From positions 1,984,001-2,048,000 of the forward strand of contig OZ037838.1 of assembly GCA_964035575.1 (NCBI GenBank): DNA of 64,000 bases, written 5' to 3'. Under the pieces are notes generated by a model, which saw only the letters and a program-made list of their open reading frames with translations, was not told where the DNA came from and made no database searches. Each line of letters begins with the position of its first letter. Within the stretch, counting starts at the first letter, position 1. A program made the position numbers and the translations under genes. Shown here piece after piece: positions 11,401 through 20,824 of this stretch. This DNA comes from Rhynchopus sp. YZ270_cl-10. Taxonomy: Eukaryota > Euglenozoa > Diplonemea > Diplonemida > Diplonemidae.

Positions 11401-12085
11401 GATAACACAACCTGCGCCGAAGCTGCTGAGGTCGGAAGACAAAGAGTGAGGGAGAAGGGTCACAACCCTCAAAATTCGATAACACAACCTGCGCCGAAGC
11501 TGCTGAGGTCGGAAGACGAAGAGTGAGGACGGCGGGCCACATGCATAAACATGAATCCAACTGCTGGGCGTGTTTGCTGTATGAAAGACAGTATACCCAT
11601 CAGTACGAACAAAAAGAGTGTAGAATAGTTGACAACAGTACGTCCCTCGACGGTACTGTGTATAAAACCTGCCCTAGGGTACTGAGTATTCATATAAGCA
11701 GAACATGGTTCGCGAGCAGTAGGTTCAAATGCATTACAGAAACAAATAACAACAGTAACACCTGTAACTTTCTCCCTCAAATTTCGATAACACAACCTGC
11801 GCCGAAGCTGCTGAGGTCGGAAGACGAAGAGTGAGGGCGGAGGGCCACATGCATAAACATGAATCCAAATGCTGGGCGTGTTTGCTGTATGAAAGACAGT
11901 ATCCCCATCAGTACGAACAAAAAGAGTGTAGAATAGTTGACAACAGTACGTCCCTCGACGGTACTGTGTATAAAGCCGGTCCTAGGGTACTATGAGTCTT
12001 CAAAAAAGCAGAACATGATTCGCGAGCAGTAGGTTCAAATGCATTACAGAAACAATTAACCACAGTAACAACAATAACGCCAAAT
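11401..12085 (+). repeat. 308-bp tandem repeat, two units plus a partial
   Basis: The phrase GATAACACAACCTGCGCCGA occurs at 11401, 11478 and 11786, giving a 77-bp partial unit and two units of about 308 bp. The two full units are near identical (both contain CTGTATGAAAGACAGTAT and CGTCCCTCGACGGTACTG) with small differences. CTGTATGAAAGACAG and CCCTCGACGG/CCGTCGAGGG-like words make local hairpins. No ORF is preserved. Confidence 0.8.
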
Positions 12086-12098
12086 ATCTATTTCCCCC

Positions 12099-12368
12099 TT
12101 TTTTTTTTTTTTTTTTTTGAAAAACGCTAATAACTTTTTAGCCCCCCTCTGTAAGTGTTGATTGAATTGGAGTCGGGGAGCACAAGCAAAGGGCAATGAA
12201 AGGAAAACAATGAGTAAAAGAACAAGATAGAAGAGCCAGTATTTATGTCTGACTTACACACGCAATTCCAATCATTCGAACCGAAGCCGCCCAAACATTT
12301 CGGTCTGTATTATTTCCTAACAACCGTGCGCGTACCGCTTCGTGTGTTGTGTACAAAAATAATAAAAC
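12099..12368 (-). mobile_element. SINE-like retroelement, copy 1 (A-tail on the - strand)
   Basis: About 270 bp, repeated at 18537-18801 with high identity and different flanks. On the - strand it ends in a run of about 20 A (T-run at 12099-12118 on +) and contains GGTTCGAAT (complement of 12274-12282), a match to the pol III B-box core. Length, 3' A-tail and B-box suggest a SINE. No clear A-box was found, so pol III origin is inference. Confidence 0.6.
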
Positions 12369-12418
12369 CTACATTCTTGAGCTCTTCTAAACGACGTGAT
12401 TTTCATTGGACGCATCCT
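12357..12418 (+). repeat. Short duplicated segment, copy 2 (partner 11292-11352)
   Basis: Identical over most of its length to 11292-11352. It overlaps the 5' end of the SINE-like element by the AATAATAAAA stretch. Confidence 0.75.
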
Positions 12419-13300
12419 CCAGGACCCTAAGGACCCCGAGGGACGCTGCGCGAACAACAAAAGCCCCGAAACATGGTATAAAAAGATAATCTGACCACGG
12501 TGACAGCCAAGAACCGGACAGAAAAACAATAAGAAAGAGACCTTTGAAATGTGCCTTACGTACACATACATCCTTTAAATTTGATTGCAATACAATGGTC
12601 CGCTCGTGGGAGTGTGATTATGTTTGTGACTGGTACACCGGTGTATCCGACCCCTGCGTGCCCACATCTACTTCGAGTACTACAAGGGCTATGAACTACA
12701 ATCCACGGAGAAACTGAAACCGCACTCCTACCTTTCCCTTATTGTAGTATCCCATCCCCTCAATCGCTAAATCACTAAAGACCAAAGGGAGAGGTTGTGG
12801 CAGAACGCACACCCAGCCTATGGACGAGATGCGGTGCCTACTCCAACCCTCCCCAGAAAAAGAAACAGGGGGGGATTAGGGATACGGTTCAATTTTTGCT
12901 ATCAACCTTTTGCATTGTCTGGAAACGTAAACAGAATTTAACACACGCATGCACAAAAATAGATAGCTTAAAATGGATGAGAAACGGGGTTTGACCTTTT
13001 GAATCAAGGTGCCGTAATAACAAAAGACACCCAACAAACAAGGCATATGGAACGCAACACCCCTTGGAAAAGACGTGAAGATGAACAAACAGCCCACGTA
13101 GTGCACTGTAGGCGTAACACCTCAAAAAAAGGTACGTCAGTCTTAGCAACGCCCCACAGTGGGCACGAAGCACCACCGCACGAGGTAGCATCAACATCCT
13201 ACGTGCTTGTCACTCAAACTGCATACGCACTGCGTCATCATGCTACTTTGGCGCTGCGCATACATCTGAGGCTGCGGCAGGACTTGTGTTGCGCGCTCAG
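12419..13300. other. Unassigned intergenic DNA
   Basis: About 0.9 kb of mixed composition with no recognisable gene, repeat or RNA gene. It ends at the 5' edge of the 361-bp repeat block, where GCTGCGCATACATCTGAGGC (13253-13272) is shared with the later inter-unit segments. Confidence 0.45.
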
Positions 13301-14486
13301 ATGAAAACAGCGGCCGTCATGAGAGAAGGGTACACCACCGCAAACCGCCTTCAGTCGACACTGTGCTAAAAACGCTACGCCAGAAAAGAATAGGCGTAAC
13401 GGGGTGAATTGAGAGGCAAACAGTGCACCCAACGGTCGCCACTGTGCGCAAAGAAACTACATTGCACTGCAAACAAATGTGCACCTGCGTAACAAAGGAA
13501 GCAACAGTGTGACGTCAAGCAGAAAACGGTGTGTCGGCCTTGTAGCTGCGCTGTCCTGCAGCAGCGACAGCAGGTGCTGCGCTGGCTGCAGGACGCGACT
13601 GCTAGTCATGATGCTCTGCTGCCTGCAGGAAGCGACTGCTGGTATTGCTGCTGCGCTGGCTGCAGGACGCGGCTGTCATGAGAGAAGGGTACACCACCGC
13701 AAACCGCCTTCAGTCGACACTGTGCTAAAAACGCTACGCCCGAAAAGAATAGGCGTAACGGGGTGAATTGAGAGGCAAACAGTGCACCCAACGGTCGCCA
13801 CTGCGCGCAGAGAAACTATTGAGCACTGCACACAAATGTGCACCTATGCGTAACAAAGGAAGCAACAGTGTGACGTCAAGCAGAAAACGGTGCGTCGGCC
13901 CTGTAGCTGCGCTGTCCTGCAGCAGCGACAGTAGGTGCTGCGCTGTCTGCAGGACGCGACTGCTAGTCATGATGCTCTGCTGCCTGCAGGAAGCGACTGC
14001 TGGTATTGCTGCTGCGCTGGCTGCAGGACGCGGCTGTCATGAGAGAAGGGTACACCACCGCAAACCGCCTTCAGTCGACACTGTGCTAAAAACGCTACGC
14101 CAGAAAAGAATAGGCGTAACGGGGTGAATTGAGAGGCAAACAGTGCACCCAACGGTCGCCACTGTGCGCAAAGAAACTACAGTGCACTGCACACAAATGT
14201 GCACCTATGCGTAACAAAGGAAGCAACAGTGTGACGTCAAGCAGAAAACGGTGTGTAGGCCTAGTAGCTGCGCTGTCCTGCAGCAGCGACAGTAGGTGCT
14301 GCGCTGGCTGAAGGACGCGACTGCTAGTCATGATGCTCTGCTGCCTGCAGGAAGCGACTGCTGGTATTGCTGCTGCGCTGGCTGCAGGACGCGACTGCTA
14401 GTCATGATGCTCTGCTGCCTGCAGGAAGCGACTGCTGGTATTGCTGCTGCGCTGGCTGCAGGACGCGGCCGTCATGAGAGAAGGGA

Positions 14487-15690
14487 ATGTCGTTCTCGTC
14501 CTCCTTGCTCACCAAAGTAATCTGTCGCTAGTACAGTCTCCACAACATCAGTACTTGCGACGGCCGAATGCATGAGCCACTACAGGACCACCGATCATTC
14601 CCTTCATCCTCAACAACGCGTAGCAGTGTGTCAACTAAGAATCTGCACGCAGGCCCCAACGTAGTGCCAAACGGGTATGCAACGGCAGTAGCCTGACAGC
14701 ACTGCTTAGCATAGGAAAGTCTTCGGCCGGAAAGCACGGCAGAAACAGGCTCATGGGGTTGAACACTCCGGTGGTCTAGATGAAATGATACTGACCATAC
14801 TGTGCATGATGACGGCCGCTACCGACTAGCAGGAGCAGGAGAGGCGTTGAGAGCTAGAAAATCGTATAGCAAAATGTACCACAAACGGGGATATCGTCAT
14901 CGGCAGTGCCTACTGCGATACGCAGATCATTTGAGTAGTCGCCCCCGCGGACATATGCTAGCGATGATGAGCACTCTGTGGGATAACCTTCTGGAGAAGA
15001 CCCTCAACACCAAAGGGAAACTGTTAGGGACTTAACAGCAGTCCCATGCTTGCCTACTCCCACGAAACTAGGACACTAACACGGTCCGCGCAACACCCCA
15101 GCCTTGAGCACATGTTCGATTCCGATGACGCTCATCGGTACATTCTTGCTGGTGGGAGCTATGATCAGAAAAAACTGCATCAGTCACTGCGCGAGCAGAG
15201 TACAGAAACAGTAGCAGAGTACGGAAACACACCGACTGGTGCTGTACCGCTATGCGCCGTAGAGCAACACCTGTGCACTATAATGCTGCGCCAATAAATA
15301 GTCGCAACGGAGTCAAAGTGGGTGGCAACAGTGCGCCAAACGGTCGCAGTTATGCAGAGAATAAGTTTATACAGGAACACACTTATACTCTCATTTATAC
15401 TGTGGACCCCCGCCCCCCGCCCCCGCAAATAGTAAAGCAATAAAGACAATCAAGACAATAAGGACAATAAGACAAAAATAATTGTTGTAGTGAAACGCAC
15501 ACGCCGCGACCAGTCGGTGACAAGGGACTGGGATGGCGTTCGAATCCCTTTAAACGTTGCATGCCATCATACATCGCAAATATGCGCAACGTGGAAAAAT
15601 GGGACATACAATGCGTCATCATGCTATTTTGGCGCTGCGCATACATCTGAGGCTGCGGCAGGACTTGTGTTGCGCGCTCAGATGAAAACA
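14487..15690 (+). repeat. Inter-monomer segment A of the super-unit
   Basis: About 1.2 kb without similarity to the 361-bp monomer, present again at 16435-17638. It includes a C-run stretch (about 15407-15425) followed by AATAAAGACAATCAAGACAAT-type short direct repeats, and a GGGAT...ATCCC hairpin with GTTCGAA in its loop (15529-15547). It also carries a short receptor-like relic (14967-15035). Confidence 0.8.
14967..15035 (+). pseudogene. Possible relic of the receptor N-terminus (also at 16915-16983)
   Basis: Translation M-S-T-L-W-D-N-L-L-E-K-T-L-N-T resembles the receptor segment L-S-T-W-D-D-L-L-E-K-A-R-D-T at residues 30-43, and CCTTCTGGAGAAG is identical at DNA level. The match is short and ends in a stop, so it may be a degraded gene fragment captured in the repeat or a coincidence. 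Confidence 0.3.
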
Positions 15691-16434
15691 GCGGCCGTCA
15701 TGAGAGAAGGGTACACCACCGCAAACCGCCTTCAGTCGACACTGTGCTAAAAACGCTACGCCAGAAAAGAATAGGCGTAACGGGGTGAATTGAGAGGCAA
15801 ACAGTGCACCCAACGGTCGCCACTGCGCGCAGAGAAACTATTGAGCACTGCACACAAATGTGCACCTATGCGTAACAAAGGAAGCAACAGTGTGACGTCA
15901 AGCAGAAAACGGTGCGTCGGCCCTGTAGCTGCGCTGTCCTGCAGCAGCGACAGTAGGTGCTGCGCTGTCTGCAGGACGCGACTGCTAGTCATGATGCTCT
16001 GCTGCCTGCAGGAAGCGACTGCTGGTATTGCTGCTGCGCTGGCTGCAGGACGCGGCTGTCATGAGAGAAGGGTACACCACCGCAAACCGCCTTCAGTCGA
16101 CACTGTGCTAAAAACGCTACGCCAGAAAAGAATAGGCGTAACGGGGTGAATTGAGAGGCAAACAGTGCACCCAACGGTCGCCACTGTGCGCAAAGAAACT
16201 ACAGTGCACTGCACACAAATGTGCACCTATGCGTAACAAAGGAAGCAACAGTGTGACGTCAAGCAGAAAACGGTGTGTAGGCCTAGTAGCTGCGCTGTCC
16301 TGCAGCAGCGACAGTAGGTGCTGCGCTGGCTGAAGGACGCGACTGCTAGTCATGATGCTCTGCTGCCTGCAGGAAGCGACTGCTGGTATTGCTGCTGCGC
16401 TGGCTGCAGGACGCGGCCGTCATGAGAGAAGGGA

Positions 16435-17638
16435 ATGTCGTTCTCGTCCTCCTTGCTCACCAAAGTAATCTGTCGCTAGTACAGTCTCCACAACATCAGT
16501 ACTTGCGACGGCCGAATGCATGAGCCACTACAGGACCACCGATCATTCCCTTCATCCTCAACAACGCGTAGCAGTGTGTCAACTAAGAATCTGCACGCAG
16601 GCCCCAACGTAGTGCCAAACGGGTATGCAACGGCAGTAGCCTGACAGCACTGCTTAGCATAGGAAAGTCTTCGGCCGGAAAGCACGGCAGAAACAGGCTC
16701 ATGGGGTTGAACACTCCGGTGGTCTAGATGAAATGATACTGACCATACTGTGCATGATGACGGCCGCTACCGACTAGCAGGAGCAGGAGAGGCGTTGAGA
16801 GCTAGAAAATCGTATAGCAAAATGTACCACAAACGGGGATATCGTCATCGGCAGTGCCTACTGCGATACGCAGATCATTTGAGTAGTCGCCCCCGCGGAC
16901 ATATGCTAGCGATGATGAGCACTCTGTGGGATAACCTTCTGGAGAAGACCCTCAACACCAAAGGGAAACTGTTAGGGACTTAACAGCAGTCCCATGCTTG
17001 CCTACTCCCACGAAACTAGGACACTAACACGGTCCGCGCAACACCCCAGCCTTGAGCACATGTTCGATTCCGATGACGCTCATCGGTACATTCTTGCTGG
17101 TGGGAGCTATGATCAGAAAAAACTGCATCAGTCACTGCGCGAGCAGAGTACAGAAACAGTAGCAGAGTACGGAAACACACCGACTGGTGCTGTACCGCTA
17201 TGCGCCGTAGAGCAACACCTGTGCACTATAATGCTGCGCCAATAAATAGTCGCAACGGAGTCAAAGTGGGTGGCAACAGTGCGCCAAACGGTCGCAGTTA
17301 TGCAGAGAATAAGTTTATACAGGAACACACTTATACTCTCATTTATACTGTGGACCCCCGCCCCCCGCCCCCGCAAATAGTAAAGCAATAAAGACAATCA
17401 AGACAATAAGGACAATAAGACAAAAATAATTGTTGTAGTGAAACGCACACGCCGCGACCAGTCGGTGACAAGGGACTGGGATGGCGTTCGAATCCCTTTA
17501 AACGTTGCATGCCATCATACATCGCAAATATGCGCAACGTGGAAAAATGGGACATACAATGCGTCATCATGCTATTTTGGCGCTGCGCATACATCTGAGG
17601 CTGCGGCAGGACTTGTGTTGCGCGCTCAGATGAAAACA
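16435..17638 (+). repeat. Inter-monomer segment B of the super-unit
   Basis: Near-exact copy of 14487-15690 displaced by 1,948 bp, including the receptor-like relic at 16915-16983 and the C-run/AATAAAGACAAT stretch near 17355-17420. Confidence 0.85.
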
Positions 17639-18250
17639 GCGGCCGTCATGAGAGAAGGGTACACCACCGCAAACCGCCTTCAGTCGACACTGTGCTAAAA
17701 ACGCTACGCCAGAAAAGAATAGGCGTAACGGGGTGAATTGAGAGGCAAACAGTGCACCCAACGGTCGCCACTGTGCGCAGAGAAACAATGGAGCACTGCA
17801 CACAACATGTGCACCTGTGCGTAACAAAGGAAGCAACAGTGTGACGTCAAGCAGAAAACGGTGCGTCGGCCCTGTAGCTGCGCTGTCCTGCAGCAGCGAC
17901 AGTAGGTGCTGCGCTGTCTGCAGGACGCGACTGCTAGTCATGATGCTCTGCTGCCTGCAGGAAGCGACTGCTGGTATTGCTGCTGCGCTGGCTGCAGGAC
18001 GCGGCCGTCATGAGAGAAGGGTACACCACCGTAAACCGCCTTCAGTCGACACTGTGCTAAAAACGCTACGCCAGAAAAGAATAGGCGTAACGGGGTGAAT
18101 TGAGAGGCAAACAGTGCACCCAACGGTCGCCACTGTGCGCAGATAAACAATGGAGCACTGCACACAAATGTGCACCTATGCGTAACAGAGGAAGCAACAG
18201 TGTGACGTCAAACAGAAAACGGTGTGTCGGCCTTGTTGCTGCGCAGCCCT

Positions 18251-18536
18251 GCACCAGCGGCTGCTGGATAAGATGATGTGAGAAGCGATAGCAGGTATTG
18301 ATGTTGCGTCACATGCGGAACGCCGAAGGCTGGTCCGGTAGCTGCGCACACTGCAGAGGCGGGACACCACAAAGAACTGAGGCTGTGGCTGCTCTTGAAA
18401 GCGGTTCCCCCGGCGGAATCGGCGCAAGGACCTGATGCAGGGGCGGCTGAGCACGTCCACCCAAGCGCACACAGGACAAGTAAACTCAGCGGTATGGAAA
18501 TTCGCGAGGAAAGCGTCGGCGATGGCCGCGTGGGCA
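18251..18536. other. Unassigned spacer after the 361-bp block
   Basis: GC-richer spacer with no recognised gene or repeat. It ends where the T-run of the second SINE-like element begins. Confidence 0.4.
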
Positions 18537-18801
18537 TTTTTTTTTTTTTTTTTGAAAAACGCTAATAACTTTTTAGCCCCCCTCTGTAAGTGTTGATTGA
18601 ATTGGAGTCGGGGAGCACAAGCAAAGGGCAATGAAAGGAAAACAATGAGTAAAAGAACAAGATAGAAGAGCCAGTATTTATGTCTGACTTACACACGCAA
18701 TTCCAATCATTCGAACCGAAGCCGCCCAAACATTTCGGTCTGTATTATTTCCTAACAACCGTGCGCGTACCGCTTCGTGTGTTGTGTACAAAATAATAAA
18801 A
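18537..18801 (-). mobile_element. SINE-like retroelement, copy 2
   Basis: Same roughly 265-bp sequence as 12099-12368, with a 17-base A-tail on the - strand (T-run 18537-18553) and the same GGTTCGAAT B-box-like word. Different flanks from copy 1 show that it is a dispersed insertion rather than part of the tandem block. Confidence 0.6.
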
Positions 18802-19186
18802 GTAGCGTACCGTGCGCCTGCGGCGCAAATTTGCAGCCCACCTTCCCATGACATCGTATGGCTGTAAAAATGTACAATTTTAAGCGCAGTTTTTTGAATT
18901 ATTGCGTACCCTGGCTTCGCCAGGAACCTTGATGCTATGACCACCGTTTCTTTTTGTACCTGTACTGAGGTTACTGATAATTCGTGTGTCTGGTGCAAAT
19001 ATCAATGAAGTTGAACTCCGCAGTTGGATACCCGAGGAATTCTCACATTCCGCCGGGGCCCCGAACTTGAGCTGGGCCGGGCTCGACCGAGTTTTGAACC
19101 TAGGGTTTTTATTATTATTTTTTATTTGCAAAAAAGTGGTAGTGCATGGCACTAGCTTTTTTATTTTTTTGGAAATCTCAGGGACT
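18802..19186. other. Unassigned spacer
   Basis: About 385 bp with no recognisable gene. It has GC-rich words (GCCGGGGCCCCG near 19051) and a T-rich 3' part. Confidence 0.4.
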
Positions 19187-19783
19187 ACGCTGCTGCTTGG
19201 CTTTCCCTGAGATTTACAACTTGCGTTTTTTTTGTATGTTACGTTTCGATACCAATTTACAGTGTGGCGTTTTGAAAAACTGATGGGACAAACGAAAGCT
19301 CGTTCAGTGAAGATGTTTCAGATGTGCACGAGAGGCACGTTTATGTTTCAACCTTTTTCTGTTGTCCCGACAAATCAGTTTCTAATTTTTTGTGTTGACC
19401 AGGATACATTAGTCCCTGGTTATGGTACTGTTCTTTGTTTGTTTTGCTCTGCCAGAGTGGCAGCACTTGGCCTGTTCGGGTTTACGTTTGTGTTTGGCAA
19501 AGGCACATTCATCAACTCAAGATTTATTAAATTAAAGGACACAGCCTGCATACTTTCCTGCAACTTAGGCACAGTCAGCACACCCCAGTGTGGCCATTGT
19601 CCTTCGTTTTTGTGATGTGCAGAAACGTGTGGGGAGCTCTCCTGAGTTCACCCACATGCAAAATCCATGTCTGTTGCTACCTTATTTGTTTCTTGTTCCC
19701 GAACCGGTCTGTTTGCTCCCGATCAGGCGATAGGCTTCCACTCCCGAATGGGATGGGTTGCCATGTGCGTGACTTTTATACTT
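19187..19783 (+). repeat. Segmental duplication upstream of receptor copy 3 (partner 2092-2730)
   Basis: Nearly identical to 2092-2730. Similarity to the copy 1 flank stops at 19783 and resumes at 20508, bracketing an inserted segment. Confidence 0.85.
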
Positions 19784-20507
19784 TTATAGGTCCTGGGCTG
19801 GACCTTAAATTGCATCCGGAGGTCCGTTCCTCCTGAAACTCTGAAGGTGTTGAGCGCTGGCATCGATTTCTTGACCTGAGGGATTACCGAACAGGCGAGG
19901 AGGGTATGCGGGGCGTTTTGTGCCTTCAGGGGCTTTTCTTTTTCTTTTTCTTTGCCCTACCTCTTCTGTAACAGTGCATAGCCTTTGTCTTTTTGGGTTA
20001 TGCGACTCCCCCCCCTTGTCCTCAGGTCCCTGCCCCTACTATATGCGAGTTAAAAAACCTTGGCAGGGTATATAAATGCTGGGATGTGGCTTCCCTATGA
20101 TATGACGGTGCTCGCACCTGGAGCATTAAACAGTGACAACAGTCAGGCCAGGACTTCGGTTCTGCTGCACCTTGGGGTGTACTGTTAGGACATACATGTC
20201 AATTCCTCAGATAAAGGGTGAGGCCCAACTGTCGGTACAGCATAGGACGCTCAGAGAGATGTTGCGATCCCCCCTTTGCTCTCTTGTCTCAACTATCGTT
20301 CACTAAGAGTTGGGTGAAGCGAACGGGAGTATCTGTAAGCTCACAACTCTTCAGGGCCGCCGGCTGACTAGCGGTTGTGTACCGCCCTCGTTCTCTTACG
20401 GTACGGCAAGCCATTAGGTTTCCTTTTTACACCTTCTGTTGGTAGTTCTTTCATCAGAGCTCGCATCACACATGGGTCAGTCGGAGGGCCTGCATCAATA
20501 ACTTCAC
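19784..20507. mobile_element. 724-bp insertion with 9-bp direct repeats, class unknown
   Basis: Compared with the empty site upstream of receptor copy 1 (around 2713-2722), this segment interrupts the duplicated flank. The 9-mer TTTATACTT flanks it at 19775-19783 and 20508-20516, as expected for a target-site duplication. Inside are a TATATAAATG word near 20070 and T/C-rich stretches. No ORF, A-tail or clear terminal inverted repeat was found, so it is a non-autonomous insertion of undetermined class. Confidence 0.65.
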
Positions 20508-20824
20508 TTTATACTTGGATATTTTTCCACAATAGTCGCTCAAATGAAAGAATGTATAGGTTGTTTTGCTTTTCCCACTTCCCCGCAAGGTCCTGACAAT
20601 GATGTCCCCCCGTACTTTCTCTTCAGCATCTGCATCTCTACATGTGGACTGCTGCTCATCATCGTGCGTTACATCACACACGCTGATGCAACTCCATCAA
20701 GACGAACACTTCTTTGACGACAGATGTCTACGAGGTCACAGTCAACCTGCCCCCTGTCTCTGTTCCACACCACATATCCCCAGCAGGTTTTTCCATTTTG
20801 TACGAGTGCACATTCTTCTGAACA

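Larger units (their letters stand above)
13253..18250 (+). repeat. Higher-order repeat block: 361-bp monomers and a 1,948-bp super-unit
   Basis: A 361-bp monomer (from about GCGGCCGTCATGAGAGAAGG to CTGGCTGCAGGACGCGG) occurs roughly three times at 13310-14480, twice at 15690-16430 and twice at 17640-18250. Two near-identical segments of about 1.2 kb (14487-15690, 16435-17638) lie between these groups, so that bases from about 14396 to 15825 recur at exactly +1948. The first group has an extra 74-bp tandem copy (14322-14395 and 14396-14469). CTGCAG/GCTGCTGCG words make it rich in short inverted repeats. No conserved coding frame. Confidence 0.88.

Noticed and set aside
15529-15556. tRNA gene (GCGTTCGAATCCC word)
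   Set aside because: The stem GGGAT/ATCCC closes a 9-base loop, not a 7-base T-loop, and no acceptor, D or anticodon arms fit around it.
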